A stretch of 64,000 nt of DNA. Source: Paenibacillus sp. DMB20 (GTDB lineage: Bacteria > Bacillota > Bacilli > Paenibacillales > Paenibacillaceae). A model generated the notes under the pieces. The model worked only from the letters and a program-made list of their open reading frames with translations. It was not told the origin of the DNA and did no database searches. The position numbers were made by a program, and so were the translations under genes. The DNA lies in contig NZ_LAZU01000021.1 in the NCBI RefSeq assembly GCF_000987955.1, forward strand, positions 124,001 through 188,000, in the 5' to 3' direction. Shown here piece by piece: positions 27,280-36,047 of the stretch (its first letter is position 1; every line of letters begins with the position of its first letter).

Positions 27280-27947
27280 CTATTTTTTGCTCCGCCACGC
27301 GACGCCGTAGCCCCATTTCGGCCTGGGTCCCGGCATGTGAAGCAGCCAGTTGATCATTCGCGTGGACAGCCACTGGCACACAATGGCCAGGATAATGATT
27401 TTCCAATCGATGGCATAAGCGGCCAAAGCAAAGATAAACCCGTTCATCCAGAATAGAGACGTGCCGGGATGGATTCCCTTGTACTTGTAAATCGCCAAGG
27501 CGACATACCCGATTCCCCCGTTGGACACCCGCTGCTTCATCAGCAGGGCGACGCCTGTCCCGAGAAACATCGACCCGCACAGCAAATCGATCCATACGTT
27601 CGCGAACGGAGGCTTGACGAACACCTCGAAGAAGTTGACCGATACGGATGTAACCGTAATCACATACACCGTCCCGAAGGCGCTGACGCTACCGAGGTAT
27701 TGCACCGTAAAAACGAGAAAAAATAAAATTCGAAAACCATAGTCCGAGGCTGATCGGTATGCCGAACGCATGGTTCAGAAGGACCGCGATCCCGGCGCCC
27801 CCGCCCGAAGGTATCGAATGGGGAAACAAAAAAGACCGCCATCGCGAATCCCTGAATGATGGAACCGGCGGTAATGAGGGAAATTTTTTTGCTTAAACGG
27901 CGGTAAAAGAAAGGCCTGCCCCAGCCGGGCGTGATCTGCATTTTCAC
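27280..27947 (-). CDS. YitT/DUF161-family membrane protein, frame interrupted twice
   Basis: The reconstructed protein starts GTG AAA ATG (AAGGAT upstream) with [20 protein letters not shown], then [20 protein letters not shown] and further helices ending [19 protein letters not shown]. The PSGGxxGIAxLL block followed by a short loop and another Gly-rich pair is the YitT pattern. Breaks are at A-runs 27828-27833 and 27718-27723; deleting one base at each gives a single frame of about 222 residues with five or six helices. Family function is unknown. It has no clear operon partner. Confidence 0.7.
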
Positions 27948-28105
27948 ACGTTATCATCCTTCAGGGTTATGGAGTGGTATAGCCAGTCCTGCTGTCTTAT
28001 GTGTATGCTTGCCACCCGAAGGGGATGCCGGGTTACTGGAAAAAGCTCCGGCAGCACCTAGGTCGTTATCCCGTATGGCGATATACGCCGTACATCGCCC
28101 GCCGT

Positions 28106-28134
28106 TTGACAGATCCTGCAAACCTATGTACAGT
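28106..28134 (+). promoter_or_regulatory. sigma-A promoter of the thiamin operon
   Basis: TTGACA (28106-28111), a 17-bp spacer and TACAGT (28129-28134). Transcription would start just before the riboswitch. The 150 bp before it (27948-28105) shows no gene. Confidence 0.6.
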
Positions 28135-28153
28135 ATTAGGCAAAAGAATAGGA

Positions 28154-28246
28154 AGTCCACTAGGGGAGCCGTCAGCGGCTGAGACGAGAGAATATCTTGG
28201 ACCCTTTGAACCTGATCTAGTTCGTACTAGCGTAGGAAAGTGGAGT
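28154..28246 (+). ncRNA. TPP riboswitch (THI element)
   Basis: Conserved THI blocks are present in order: AGGGGAGC, GGCTGAGA (28177-28184), ACCCTTTGAACCTGATCTAG (28201-28220), GTACTAGCGTAGGAAAGTGG, with an outer CCAC/GTGG stem. It binds thiamin pyrophosphate and controls the operon starting with tenA through the terminator 50 bases downstream. The variable P3 arm is short (GACGAGAGAATATCTT). Confidence 0.95.
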
Positions 28247-28296
28247 CGGTCGCAAAAGTCTTTTGATGCGCGTTCGCGCGCCGTGACTTGTTGATG

Positions 28297-28328
28297 AAGC
28301 CGCTCCAGTTTTCGGGGCGGCTTTTTTT
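28297..28328 (+). terminator. riboswitch-controlled terminator
   Basis: AAGCCGCTCC / GGGGCGGCTT stem (one G-T pair) followed by T7. It is the expression platform of the TPP riboswitch: TPP binding favours this stem and stops transcription before tenA. Confidence 0.88.
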
Positions 28329-28388
28329 GATATCAGAAAGTATAAACTCCGAGGATTGCCATCCTTATCTCGCAAAAAAAAACTTCCG
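28329..28388 (+). repeat. dispersed intergenic repeat, divergent copy
   Basis: GATATCAGAAAGTATAAACT and later TCTCGCAAAAAAAAACTTCC match the two ends of the family seen at 1150, 33710 and 49487. It again follows a terminator T-run. Confidence 0.4.
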
Positions 28389-28515
28389 CTAAATGCGGTC
28401 TGCCTTTTTTGGAAAGCGGCAGCCTGACGGATGTTTTTCCCGGCGGCTTTTACCCGGGGCTATGACCCTAACTTACGGACTTCCTGCTCTTCATTATTTT
28501 CGGAGGTGGGAAAGG

Positions 28516-29202
28516 ATGAGTTTTACGCAAGAGCTCCGTCAGCGGGCGGACGGCATTTTCCAGGCCATATTCGGTCATCCCTTTGTGAAAGGCATTGCAG
28601 ACGGAAGCCTGGGCAGAGAACAGCTGATACATTACGTTAAACAGGATTACGAGTATCTAAATGCCTATATGCGGATCTATGGGATCGCGATCTCCAAATG
28701 CACGAGCCGCGACGAAATTTCCATGTTCACCGAACAGATTTCTTTTATCCTGCACAGCGAGGTGCATCCTCATCAAAATTTCTGCACTGCGGCAGGAGTG
28801 GCTTATGAGGAAATGCAAGGATATCCGCTGGCTCCGTCCGCGCATCATTATATCCGGCACATGCTGACCGTTGCCCATGAAGGCAGCCTCGGCGAAATTA
28901 TGGCGGTCCTGCTGCCCTGCCCGTGGACATATGTGGAGATCGGCCGAAAGCTGCTGGACGAGGTTCAACCGGATGCCTCCCATCCGTTTCAAGAGTGGAT
29001 ACAGTTTTATGGACGTGCCGGGGGAGCGACGGACAAGTTCCGTGAACTGGTGGATGCATGGGCGGAAGGAGCCACGTCCGTGGAGCGCGCGCGCATGGCC
29101 GAACATTTCATGCTCAGCTGCCAACTGGAGTACATGTTCTGGGACATGGCATACCGGCAGGAAGAATGGCCGGTGCCGATGGAGGCCGAGGCGGTCTTGT
29201 GA
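28516..29202 (+). CDS. tenA: thiaminase II / aminopyrimidine aminohydrolase TenA
   Basis: TenA hydrolyses aminopyrimidine breakdown products of thiamin so that the pyrimidine can be reused. The 228-residue helical fold shows HPFVKGIADGSLGREQLIHY near the N-terminus, DYEYLNAYMRIYG (active-site Asp and Tyr), and the C-terminal ML(S)CQLEYMFWDMAY with the catalytic Cys/Glu region; ALLPCPWTY has the usual LLPC block. ATG 28516 is the start, with GGAGGTGG seven bases upstream; the earlier in-frame ATG at 28393 lacks one. First gene of the riboswitch-controlled operon tenA-thiM-thiD-thiE, a salvage set. Confidence 0.93.
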   Translation: MSFTQELRQRADGIFQAIFGHPFVKGIADGSLGREQLIHYVKQDYEYLNAYMRIYGIAISKCTSRDEISMFTEQISFILHSEVHPHQNFCTAAGVAYEEMQGYPLAPSAHHYIRHMLTVAHEGSLGEIMAVLLPCPWTYVEIGRKLLDEVQPDASHPFQEWIQFYGRAGGATDKFRELVDAWAEGATSVERARMAEHFMLSCQLEYMFWDMAYRQEEWPVPMEAEAVL

Positions 29203-29241
29203 CATTTCTTATCGAACCCATAAATTTCCGAAGAGAGGCTG

Positions 29242-30093
29242 ATGAATATGAGTACACTGCGGAAGGAAGAGCTCTCCGTTCTGCTTGAAAAGGTGAAAAA
29301 AAACAAACCGCTCGTACATAACATGACCAATGTCGTCGTGACCAATTTTACGGCAAACGGTCTGTACGCGCTGGGCGCATCGCCGGTGATGGCCTACGCC
29401 CCCGAAGAAGCGGCTGATATGGCCAAGATCGCGGGCGCGTTGGTGCTTAACATCGGAACGCTGTCCCGCGAATTGGTGGATGCCATGATGATTGCCGGGC
29501 AATCGGCGAATGCCCATGGCGTGCCGGTCCTGCTGGACCCGGTGGGCGCAGGCGCCACGGCATTCCGGACGGAGTCGGCTCTGCGGATTTTGAACGGGAT
29601 CAAGGTCTCGCTGGTTCGCGGCAACGCGGCTGAAATCGCCCATCTCGTGGGCGAGGCCCGCGAGATAAAGGGCGTGGATGCCGGGGATAACGCGGGTGCC
29701 GGAAATGTGGACCTGGCGGTTCGGGCTGCGCGGGAGCTGAATACCGTCGTTGCCATCACCGGACAGGAGGATGTGATTACGGATGGGACGTCCGTTTGGA
29801 TCATAAGCGGGGGAGACCCGCTGCTGACCAAGGTGACCGGAGCAGGCTGTCTGCTGACCTCGGTACTGGGCGCGTTTGCGGCCGTCGAACCCGATCTGAT
29901 GCTGGCCGGTTCCGCAGGCCTTGCCTTCTATGGCGCGGCGGCTTCCCGTGCGGCGGAACGTACGTCCGGCCTTGGACCCGGAAGCTTCCAGGTTGCCTTT
30001 CTGGATGAGCTCGCCAAGCTGGACCAGGATTCGCTGGAAGGGCATGCCGCGATTCGCGGCAGGGCAGCAGCCGCTGCCGGTGACGAACGATGA
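29242..30093 (+). CDS. thiM: hydroxyethylthiazole kinase ThiM
   Basis: Phosphorylates 4-methyl-5-(2-hydroxyethyl)thiazole for thiamin salvage. Diagnostic blocks: [42 protein letters not shown], and the ribokinase-type anion hole [15 protein letters not shown] with the catalytic GAGC. About 283 residues, normal length. It begins 39 bases after tenA with GAAGAGAGG upstream, and its TGA overlaps the thiD ATG, so the two are translationally coupled. Confidence 0.94.
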   Translation: MNMSTLRKEELSVLLEKVKKNKPLVHNMTNVVVTNFTANGLYALGASPVMAYAPEEAADMAKIAGALVLNIGTLSRELVDAMMIAGQSANAHGVPVLLDPVGAGATAFRTESALRILNGIKVSLVRGNAAEIAHLVGEAREIKGVDAGDNAGAGNVDLAVRAARELNTVVAITGQEDVITDGTSVWIISGGDPLLTKVTGAGCLLTSVLGAFAAVEPDLMLAGSAGLAFYGAAASRAAERTSGLGPGSFQVAFLDELAKLDQDSLEGHAAIRGRAAAAAGDER

Positions 30094-31086
30094 AGGGCGT
30101 ACGCGTTCCCAGAGCGCTGACGATTGCGGGCTCGGACAGCGGCGGCGGCGCCGGCATCCAAGCGGATCTCAAAAACGTTCCAGGAGCTTGGCGTATACGG
30201 CATGTCGGCCATTACCGCAATAACGGTCCAGAATACGCTCGGCGTGCGCGGGGTCTATCCGCTGCCCCCGGAGGCGACGACGGAGCAGATCGAGGCCGTC
30301 GGCTCGGATCTTGGAGTGGATGCGTTGAAAACCGGCATGCTGTTTAGCGCGGAAATCATCCGTACCGCCGCGGAACAGATCCGGAATTTCGGCTGGGAAA
30401 AGGTTGTCGTCGATCCCGTGATGATCGCCAAGGGAGGCGCGGAGCTGCTGCGGCCTGAAGCGGTGCAGGCCTTGAGAGAGGAACTGCTGCCCTTGGCGCA
30501 GATCGTTACCCCGAACATTCCGGAAGCGGAAGTTTTGTCCGGCATGCACATCCGTTCCATGCATGATCGCCGGGAAGCCGCAAAGCGTATCCTCGAACTG
30601 GGGCCGAAAACGGTCGTGATCAAGGGAGGCCATGACGAGGAAGGCGGGGTCGCCGAAAGTGGGGGGCCTCGCGGAATTGGCGGCAGGCTTAACGAAATCG
30701 GCGAAGACGGGAAGAACCGTAATTCCGGCGGAGAGAACGCGTACGGCAATAGCGCGGGAGGCAGCGAAAGTTCCTCGGGCAAGGGCAGTACCGGGCGTTC
30801 GTTTGGAAAGGAAAGAAGCGGACAGATCGTCGACCTGGTGTATGACGGCAAGGACTTCAAGGAGCTGACGGGCAAACGGGTGCTGACCGCCCATACGCAC
30901 GGAACCGGATGCACGTTCTCCGCTGCGATTGCCGCCGGGTTGGCAAAAGGGCTATCCGCAATCGAAGCCATAACCGAGGGAAGAGCGTTCATCCAGGCGG
31001 CGATCGAAGACGGCCTGTATCTGGGACACGGGCATGGCCCAACCAACCATTGGGCTTACGGCCGCCGTCAGGAAGTGCTCCGATGA
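30090..31086 (+). CDS. thiD: hydroxymethylpyrimidine/phosphomethylpyrimidine kinase ThiD, frame interrupted once, with a linker insertion
   Basis: Phosphorylates HMP and HMP-P. The N-terminus [19 protein letters not shown] matches ThiD. The frame breaks at the A5 run 30171-30175; deleting one A continues [20 protein letters not shown]. Later blocks are [33 protein letters not shown]-like [26 protein letters not shown] and [17 protein letters not shown] (anion hole, catalytic GTGC). Between GGHDEE and QIVDLVYDG an extra stretch of about 55 Gly/Ser/Arg/Asn-rich residues (for example [19 protein letters not shown]) is absent from usual ThiD. It overlaps thiM and thiE by ATGA on both sides. Confidence 0.88.
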
Positions 31087-31754
31087 GCGGCAGGATTACT
31101 CCCGCCAGGATGCGTGAATACTTGCGGATGTACCTGGTGATGGGCAGCACCAATTGCAGGGAAGAGCCCGAACGGGTGCTGATCGAGGCATTGGCGGGCG
31201 GAGCGACGATGTTCCAGTTCCGCGAGAAGGGAGAGGGGGCATTGCGGGATGAAGCGAAACTCTCGCTAGCCCGCGAGCTTCAGGGCATGTGCCGCCGCGC
31301 CCGCGTGCCGTTCATCGTAAACGATGATGTGGAGCTCGCCCTTGAGCTGGACGCCGACGGCGTGCATATCGGCCAGGACGACGAATCCGCCGAATCCGTG
31401 CGCGGGCGGATTGGAAACCGTATCCTTGGCGTATCCGCCCATACGGTGGACGAAGCCCGCCGCGCCATCCATCATGGTGCCGATTATCTCGGCATCGGTC
31501 CGATTTATCCCACCTTCTCCAAGAGCGATGCCAAAGCAGCGCAAGGCCCCGCGATTCTTCATGAGATGCGCCGTTCAGGGATCGAGCTCCCGATGGTCGC
31601 CATTGGCGGGATTACGGCAGGGCGCGCGGAGGAAGCGATCCGAGCCGGCGCCGACGGCGCGGCTGTCATTTCTGCGGTTACGCAAGCGGAGCATGTCCGG
31701 ATGGCGGTGGAGGAGATTGCTGCCAGGGTGCGGGCAGCGGTGAGGATGGGGTGA
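31083..31754 (+). CDS. thiE: thiamin-phosphate synthase ThiE
   Basis: Couples HMP-PP with thiazole phosphate to make thiamin phosphate. A TIM-barrel of 223 residues with FQFREKG (pyrophosphate/Mg site), PFIVNDDVELALELDADGVH, IGQDDES, ILGVSAHTVDEA, GADYLGIGPIYPTFSKSDA and VAIGGIT. ATG 31083 overlaps the thiD stop (ATGA). It closes the operon, which thus covers pyrimidine salvage, thiazole salvage, pyrimidine activation and condensation, but no de novo ThiC/ThiG. Confidence 0.94.
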   Translation: MSGRITPARMREYLRMYLVMGSTNCREEPERVLIEALAGGATMFQFREKGEGALRDEAKLSLARELQGMCRRARVPFIVNDDVELALELDADGVHIGQDDESAESVRGRIGNRILGVSAHTVDEARRAIHHGADYLGIGPIYPTFSKSDAKAAQGPAILHEMRRSGIELPMVAIGGITAGRAEEAIRAGADGAAVISAVTQAEHVRMAVEEIAARVRAAVRMG

Positions 31755-31781
31755 AAGGATTGGCTTTGCTTGAAGGAAAGG

Positions 31782-31812
31782 GCGCCAGATGCTGCTGGCG
31801 CTCTTTTTTTTT
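31782..31812 (+). terminator. rho-independent terminator of the thi operon
   Basis: GCGCCAG / CTGGCGC stem with a 6-base loop, then TCTTTTTTTTTT. Confidence 0.9.
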
Positions 31813-32016
31813 GGAAGAATACGGATCATCGATATAGAGAAGGGGATTAAGTAAGCTTTTGACAACGTGATGGGTTTGGTTACCAGTCGAATCCTATTAT
31901 TGTTTATAAATGGATTGTGTAGTAAACTGTAAATATATTGAAATCCATCCGGCAATTGCAGAAGAGATTCGCCGCAATGCGGTGGCGTTTGTATGATCGC
32001 CCGGACCCAGGCGTAA

Positions 32017-32045
32017 TTGACAGGTGTAATAATTAAATATACTAT
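32017..32045 (+). promoter_or_regulatory. candidate promoter of the quorum-sensing module
   Basis: TTGACA (32017-32022), a 17-bp spacer and TACTAT (32040-32045), about 70 bp before the receptor start. The preceding 200 bp holds no gene. Confidence 0.5.
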
Positions 32046-32116
32046 TACTTTTAATAAATTCTCATACTAAATTATGGATGTTCCGAGTGTGAATGTCTTA
32101 TTGGAGGTTGTTTGCT

Positions 32117-33478
32117 TTGATACATACAACCACGATACGATCAGAACTGGAAAGCTATTTGAGAAGGACCGGCTTAACGATTAACCGCTTTGCCGAGAAT
32201 TCGGAGGTCAATTCGGGCACGATCAGTGCCATCATTAAGCGAAACCGGCCCATTGCCATGCAACAGTTAGACCGGATTACGTCCGCCATGGGACTTCCGG
32301 AAGGCAGCCTTTATGAGCTCTATGTGGATGAATGTTTTATTCATTCCCCCAATTGGAGACGTTTTCGGCCATTTTTGTACCGTTGTGCCGAATTGGACAA
32401 GCTGGAATGCATAGAGAAAGTTGTTCGGCTGATGATGGACAATCTCTCTTACGTTCCGGCGCTTTTCGATACCGCCGAGGATTTATACCAACAGGGCAAA
32501 CACAAAGCTGCGGCCGTCATTTATGAATGCGTGGCCGAAAGCGAGAAATACCAGCATTCCGAGCGGCTGGCCCTTTGCCATTATCGGCTTTTTTCGATCG
32601 CAATGGGTCAGGACCAGGAGCAAAACCTCCGGGCCGCCGCCAAATTCGAGGGCTTTATTGAACGGCTGGATGAAATGGATCAACTCGATGCATTAAAAGA
32701 CTTGGCAAATACGTACTCTTCTCTTCGGCATTGGAGAAAAGTCGATGAACTGGCTGAAGAGATGGGACGAAAGGCAAAGATTCAGTACACCTATAGATAT
32801 GAGAAAGCAAAAAGGCATGAACTGCATAAGCAGCCCAAACTTCCTTTATTTTCATACATCTCCTATTCCTACTTGCTGCGTTCGGCCGTTTGCGACGAAC
32901 GCGGCGATTATGAGGAGGCTTTGCGGTATGTCTCCTTATATTCCGATATGAGTTGGGTCAAGGAGGACACGGAAGAAGCACGCCGCATTATGGAACAGTT
33001 TAAGATGTGGGCTGCTGCAAATACGTATTTATACCGGCTCATGATGGGGCATGTTGAAGTGCTGCCGGAATATGTAGCTTATATCGAATCAAGAGAAAGC
33101 GAGATTATTCCGGCGCTGATCAAAATTCTCCAAGCCGCTAACCGTTTCGATTTTAACGTTGACGGCATCCTGCACAAGTTTGAACAACAAATTTCTCTTT
33201 ATGCCGTAAACAAGGCGGATTCCGGAACGTATACCCATCAAGTCGCAGCCGACCGGTATACGCATTTTCTGACCGAGCTATCCTCCTATTTTTTGGATAG
33301 ACAGAGGCATGAGGAAGGTGTAAAGTTGTTATTAGATAGCTTGGCTTTTGCCATTGAAATCCATAATGAAGATTCGATCCTCAAGTGCGTAAGATTGTTT
33401 GAGCTTTTCAGGCATGTGGCATCCAATGAAGAACAACATAGATATAAAATATTAATTAGCGAGGTGCAGATGAAATGA
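32117..33478 (+). CDS. HTH-TPR peptide receptor of the RRNPP type
   Basis: About 453 residues. Residues about 5-60 form a Cro/C1-type helix-turn-helix (LESYLRRTGLTINRFAEN, GTISAIIKRNRPIAMQQLDR). The remainder is all helical with TPR-like spacing, for example LFDTAEDLYQQGKHKAAAVI and YSYLLRSAVCDERGDYEEAL. This is the architecture of PlcR, NprR and AimR, which bind an imported peptide with the TPR domain and change DNA binding. TTG 32117 is preferred because GGAGGT lies eight bases upstream; the in-frame ATG at 32093 precedes that site. Its stop overlaps the ATG of a secreted propeptide gene, the strongest evidence for the class. AimR-like receptors with adjacent peptides are known from phages and from Paenibacillus chromosomes. 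Confidence 0.78.
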   Translation: MIHTTTIRSELESYLRRTGLTINRFAENSEVNSGTISAIIKRNRPIAMQQLDRITSAMGLPEGSLYELYVDECFIHSPNWRRFRPFLYRCAELDKLECIEKVVRLMMDNLSYVPALFDTAEDLYQQGKHKAAAVIYECVAESEKYQHSERLALCHYRLFSIAMGQDQEQNLRAAAKFEGFIERLDEMDQLDALKDLANTYSSLRHWRKVDELAEEMGRKAKIQYTYRYEKAKRHELHKQPKLPLFSYISYSYLLRSAVCDERGDYEEALRYVSLYSDMSWVKEDTEEARRIMEQFKMWAAANTYLYRLMMGHVEVLPEYVAYIESRESEIIPALIKILQAANRFDFNVDGILHKFEQQISLYAVNKADSGTYTHQVAADRYTHFLTELSSYFLDRQRHEEGVKLLLDSLAFAIEIHNEDSILKCVRLFELFRHVASNEEQHRYKILISEVQMK

Positions 33479-33609
33479 AAAGAAAAATCGCTCTGCTGTT
33501 GGCTACATTTAGTATCGTAATGTCCATTGCTGTTCCAGTAAGTGCTTCTGCTTCTGATTCAAGTCCCGTTATCATCAAACCATTTACTCATGGCGTCGGA
33601 GGACTTTGA
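33475..33609 (+). CDS. secreted signalling propeptide (44 residues), cognate of the HTH-TPR receptor
   Basis: ATG 33475 overlaps the receptor stop by four bases (ATGA). The product starts M-K-R-K, has a hydrophobic core (IALLLATFSIVMSIAVPV), a signal peptidase site after V-S-A-S-A, and a short exported tail S-D-S-S-P-V-I-I-K-P-F-T-H-G-V-G-G-L. This is the layout of Phr, PapR, NprX and AimP precursors. The mature signal is probably the last 5-10 residues (within KPFTHGVGGL), imported by an Opp permease. A terminator follows at once. The exact mature peptide is inference. Confidence 0.72.
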   Translation: MKRKIALLLATFSIVMSIAVPVSASASDSSPVIIKPFTHGVGGL

Positions 33610-33679
33610 TTCTTGATATTGTAGGCCCCGTGAAATGATCAGGGTTTATTGAGTAAGTCAGTTCGAGGCAGTTCATGAA

Positions 33680-33709
33680 GGGCGTTCCCGTCATAGGGAG
33701 CGCCCTTTT
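33680..33709 (+). terminator. rho-independent terminator of the quorum-sensing operon
   Basis: GGGCGTTCCC / GGGAGCGCCC stem (one G-T pair) with a 6-base loop, followed by TTTTC. Confidence 0.82.
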
Positions 33710-33767
33710 CTTGTAGATATAGAATTTATAAGTTATCAGCGGAGCTGATGAAATTCTATATCGCAAG
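33710..33767. repeat. 58-nt composite hairpin, dispersed repeat family
   Basis: GATATAGAATTT (33716-33727) pairs exactly with AAATTCTATATC (33751-33762), flanked by CTTG/CAAG. The loop contains its own ATCAGC/GCTGAT stem. The ends resemble the elements at 28329 and 1150, so this may be the best-preserved hairpin form of that family. Confidence 0.55.
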
Positions 33768-33874
33768 AAAAAACTTCAGCCCCTATCCACCCAATCTATG
33801 AAAAGTATGCAATACAAATATAAATCTATATTTTTACATTATGTTCTAAAATATTACAGAAGGGGGTGGGAGCA

Positions 33875-34054
33875 ATGATGCAAACCGATGTCATGCGGCA
33901 TCGAATAGAAGAGTCGAGGCAGTTGCTGCATCAGCTGGGGAATCAGTATGGATTGCTGCACCCTAAAGTCCTTAAACAATCGATGGCCCTTGACGAACTT
34001 CTTAATCGGTATTACCGGGCGATACGCAACAAAGATATGAAGCCCATTGCCTAG
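33875..34054 (+). CDS. Spo0E-like aspartyl-phosphate phosphatase
   Basis: A 59-residue two-helix protein with the Spo0E layout: MRHRIEESRQLLHQLGNQYG followed by LHPKVLKQSMALDELLNRYY. The family motif SQELD appears as SMALD, keeping the Ser, Leu and catalytic Asp. It should dephosphorylate Spo0A~P or another response regulator and delay sporulation. AAGGGGGTGGG lies upstream of ATG 33875 (a second ATG follows at 33878). It lies just behind the peptide signalling module, but a terminator separates them. Confidence 0.8.
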   Translation: MMQTDVMRHRIEESRQLLHQLGNQYGLLHPKVLKQSMALDELLNRYYRAIRNKDMKPIA

Positions 34055-34207
34055 AAAGTAACGGTATCTTCCTGGAATTTCCTTCCTTTATATAGCAAGA
34101 ACAGGCCCCCGGAGTACGGATTGGGTCTTGAAGACGTTAATTACTTTTCTTTAAATATAAGAAAATCTAAGGTATAGAAACACGGCTTTGTTTATCGCGA
34201 AAAAAAA

Positions 34208-34242
34208 GCTCCGTCGTCCTTTGAGTGGATGACGGAGCCTTT
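34208..34242. terminator. bidirectional terminator
   Basis: GCTCCGTCGTCC / GGATGACGGAGC stem with a 7-base loop, T-run on the plus side and A-run on the other. It separates the Spo0E-like gene from the convergent response regulator. Confidence 0.82.
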
Positions 34243-34260
34243 TGGTTTATCCCTGTTCTT

Positions 34261-34866
34261 TCAGATCCAGCCCCGGTCGCGAGCTTTGCTTATGGCGTGG
34301 TGTCTGGTTTCCACTTCAAGTTTCTGGATGGCGGAGGACAAATAATTCCGTACCGTTCCCGTCGTCAGATAGAGCTTGCCCGCAATAACGCGGGTTGAAT
34401 CCCCTTCCGCCGCCATCCGCAGCACTTCCTGCTCGCGTTCGGTCAGCGGATTGTCCTCATGGGCAAACAACGAATCGGCCAGATAGGGACTGACCACCCG
34501 TTTGCCTTGCATTACCTTTCGAATCGCCTCGACCAGAAACTCGATCGGCTCGTCTTTCAAAAGATAAGCATCGACCGCTGCGCTCATCGCTTGCTGCAAA
34601 TAGCCGGGTCTTGCAAAAGTGGTAACGATCATGATTTTGCAGGTCAATCCACCCCGTCTTATGGCAGCGGCCACCTCCAGTCCGGTGAGTCCGGGCATTT
34701 CAATATCCAGCAAGCACAGGTCAGGCTTGCAGGCTTCAATCATGCTGAGCGCCTCATGGCCGTCGGATACCTGTGCGACAATCTCGATATCATCCTCCAG
34801 CTGCAGCAGGGAAGCGAAAGCGCCCCGCAGCATGTGCTGGTCTTCTGCTATAACAATACGAATCAA
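34261..34866 (-). CDS. NarL/DesR-like response regulator
   Basis: Receiver domain about 1-120: IRIVIAEDQHML (acidic pocket), LCLLDIEMPG (phospho-acceptor Asp), IVTTFA (Thr) and YLLKDEP (Lys). LuxR-type helix-turn-helix at the C-terminus: LTEREQEVLRMAAEGDSTRV, TTGTVRNYLSSAIQKLEV. At 201 residues it matches DesR. TTG 34866 is preferred because AAGGAGGT lies seven bases before it; the upstream ATG at 34884 is part of that ribosome region. It forms an operon with the kinase and a DUF418 gene and probably binds the inverted repeats ahead of the operon. Confidence 0.88.
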   Translation of the reverse strand: MIRIVIAEDQHMLRGAFASLLQLEDDIEIVAQVSDGHEALSMIEACKPDLCLLDIEMPGLTGLEVAAAIRRGGLTCKIMIVTTFARPGYLQQAMSAAVDAYLLKDEPIEFLVEAIRKVMQGKRVVSPYLADSLFAHEDNPLTEREQEVLRMAAEGDSTRVIAGKLYLTTGTVRNYLSSAIQKLEVETRHHAISKARDRGWI

Positions 34867-34918
34867 TGCGGTTACCTCCTTCATCTGGACGATGATTGCG
34901 GAATCGAAGGCTCAGTGC

Positions 34919-36047
34919 TCATGCGCGCTTTAGACCAGGGCCTGTAAGCCGAACCGGGATGCTCAGCTTCACCAAGGTCCCCCCGGAGGGGGACGGTACA
35001 ATACGAGCCTGCCCCTGAACCTGACGCATCCGCTCTTGCATGGAGGGCAGGCCAAAGCCTTCCGATGGCTCGGGCGTAATGCCGTTGCCGTTGTCCTGAA
35101 CCGTAAGGCTGTAGATGCCTTCATCGTAATGGTCACTGATGCTGCATCGGTCTGCGCCGCTATGTTTGACAATGTTCGTTACCGCTTCGCGAAGGGAAAG
35201 GGCAAGCATCGTCTCTGCCGCTCCCGGGAGGGGCGGAGGTCCTTGAAACCGTCCGCTTTCCAGCGCAATGCCGGCAGAAGAGAGCAAATTCCGAGCATGT
35301 ATGAGTTCCTCCTGTAGCGGCACATGACGAATGGACGTCACCAACTCGCGGACCTGATGCAGCGCTTGGCGGGCGCTGGTTTTGATCTCTTCGATCTCGG
35401 AGCGCGCCCGGGCCGTATCTTTGTCGACCAGCCGGGAAGCCAGCTCGCTTTTCATCTTGATCATCGTTAGGGTTTGGCCCAGCGTATCATGAAGGTCCCG
35501 CGCGATCCGGTTCCGTTCCTCCTCTTGAATGTACCGTTCGAGCTTGCGGTTGGCGGCGTTTAGCTTGGAGGACAGTTTACGGGAATTCTCCACCGTACGG
35601 ATAATATAAGGCGTAAGCAGCTGCAGAATAAGGAACGGCATCATCGATGACAGGAAAAAAGAATGCAGCTCTCCGTGCAGCACCGCATACGAGACTAGGA
35701 ACATGGCGGCGATGCCCGCCATGCCGGCTCCCATCAGCTTGATCGTACGAGCCCGGCCGAGCATATCGGCATAAAGGAAGCCGAATAATACCATCCAATC
35801 TTTATAAAAAAATGCAGTAAACCGTTACGACCCCAAAGCCTGCCCAGGCGGCAAACACAAGCAGCCAGCCCCGCTTCCACAATGCAATGTAAAAGGAGAC
35901 GAGCATCAACAAATAAAGGGCGATGGCTGCCCCCCATCCGAGCGGCTGGTTTTTCAGCACCGTCAGGTAAGCGAGAAATACCAACATGACGATATCAATG
36001 GCCAAATAACGTTCTATTTGATCAGGTGGATATAGTTTTTGAATCAT
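34919..36047 (-). CDS. DesK-like sensor histidine kinase, frame interrupted once
   Basis: Four or five N-terminal helices (DIVMLVFLAYLTVL, ALYLLMLVSFYIALW, and others) lead to the HisKA_3 dimer helix EERNRIARDLHDTLGQTLTM, with phospho-His in RDLHD, and an ATP-binding domain with REAVTNIVKHS (N box), VQDNGNGI and GFGLPSMQERM. The frame breaks at the A7 run 35806-35812; deleting one base joins TVYCIFYKDW to MVLFGFLYADML for about 375 residues, as in DesK. The start lies inside the end of the DUF418 gene. DesK senses membrane fluidity; here the stimulus is unknown. Confidence 0.86.
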
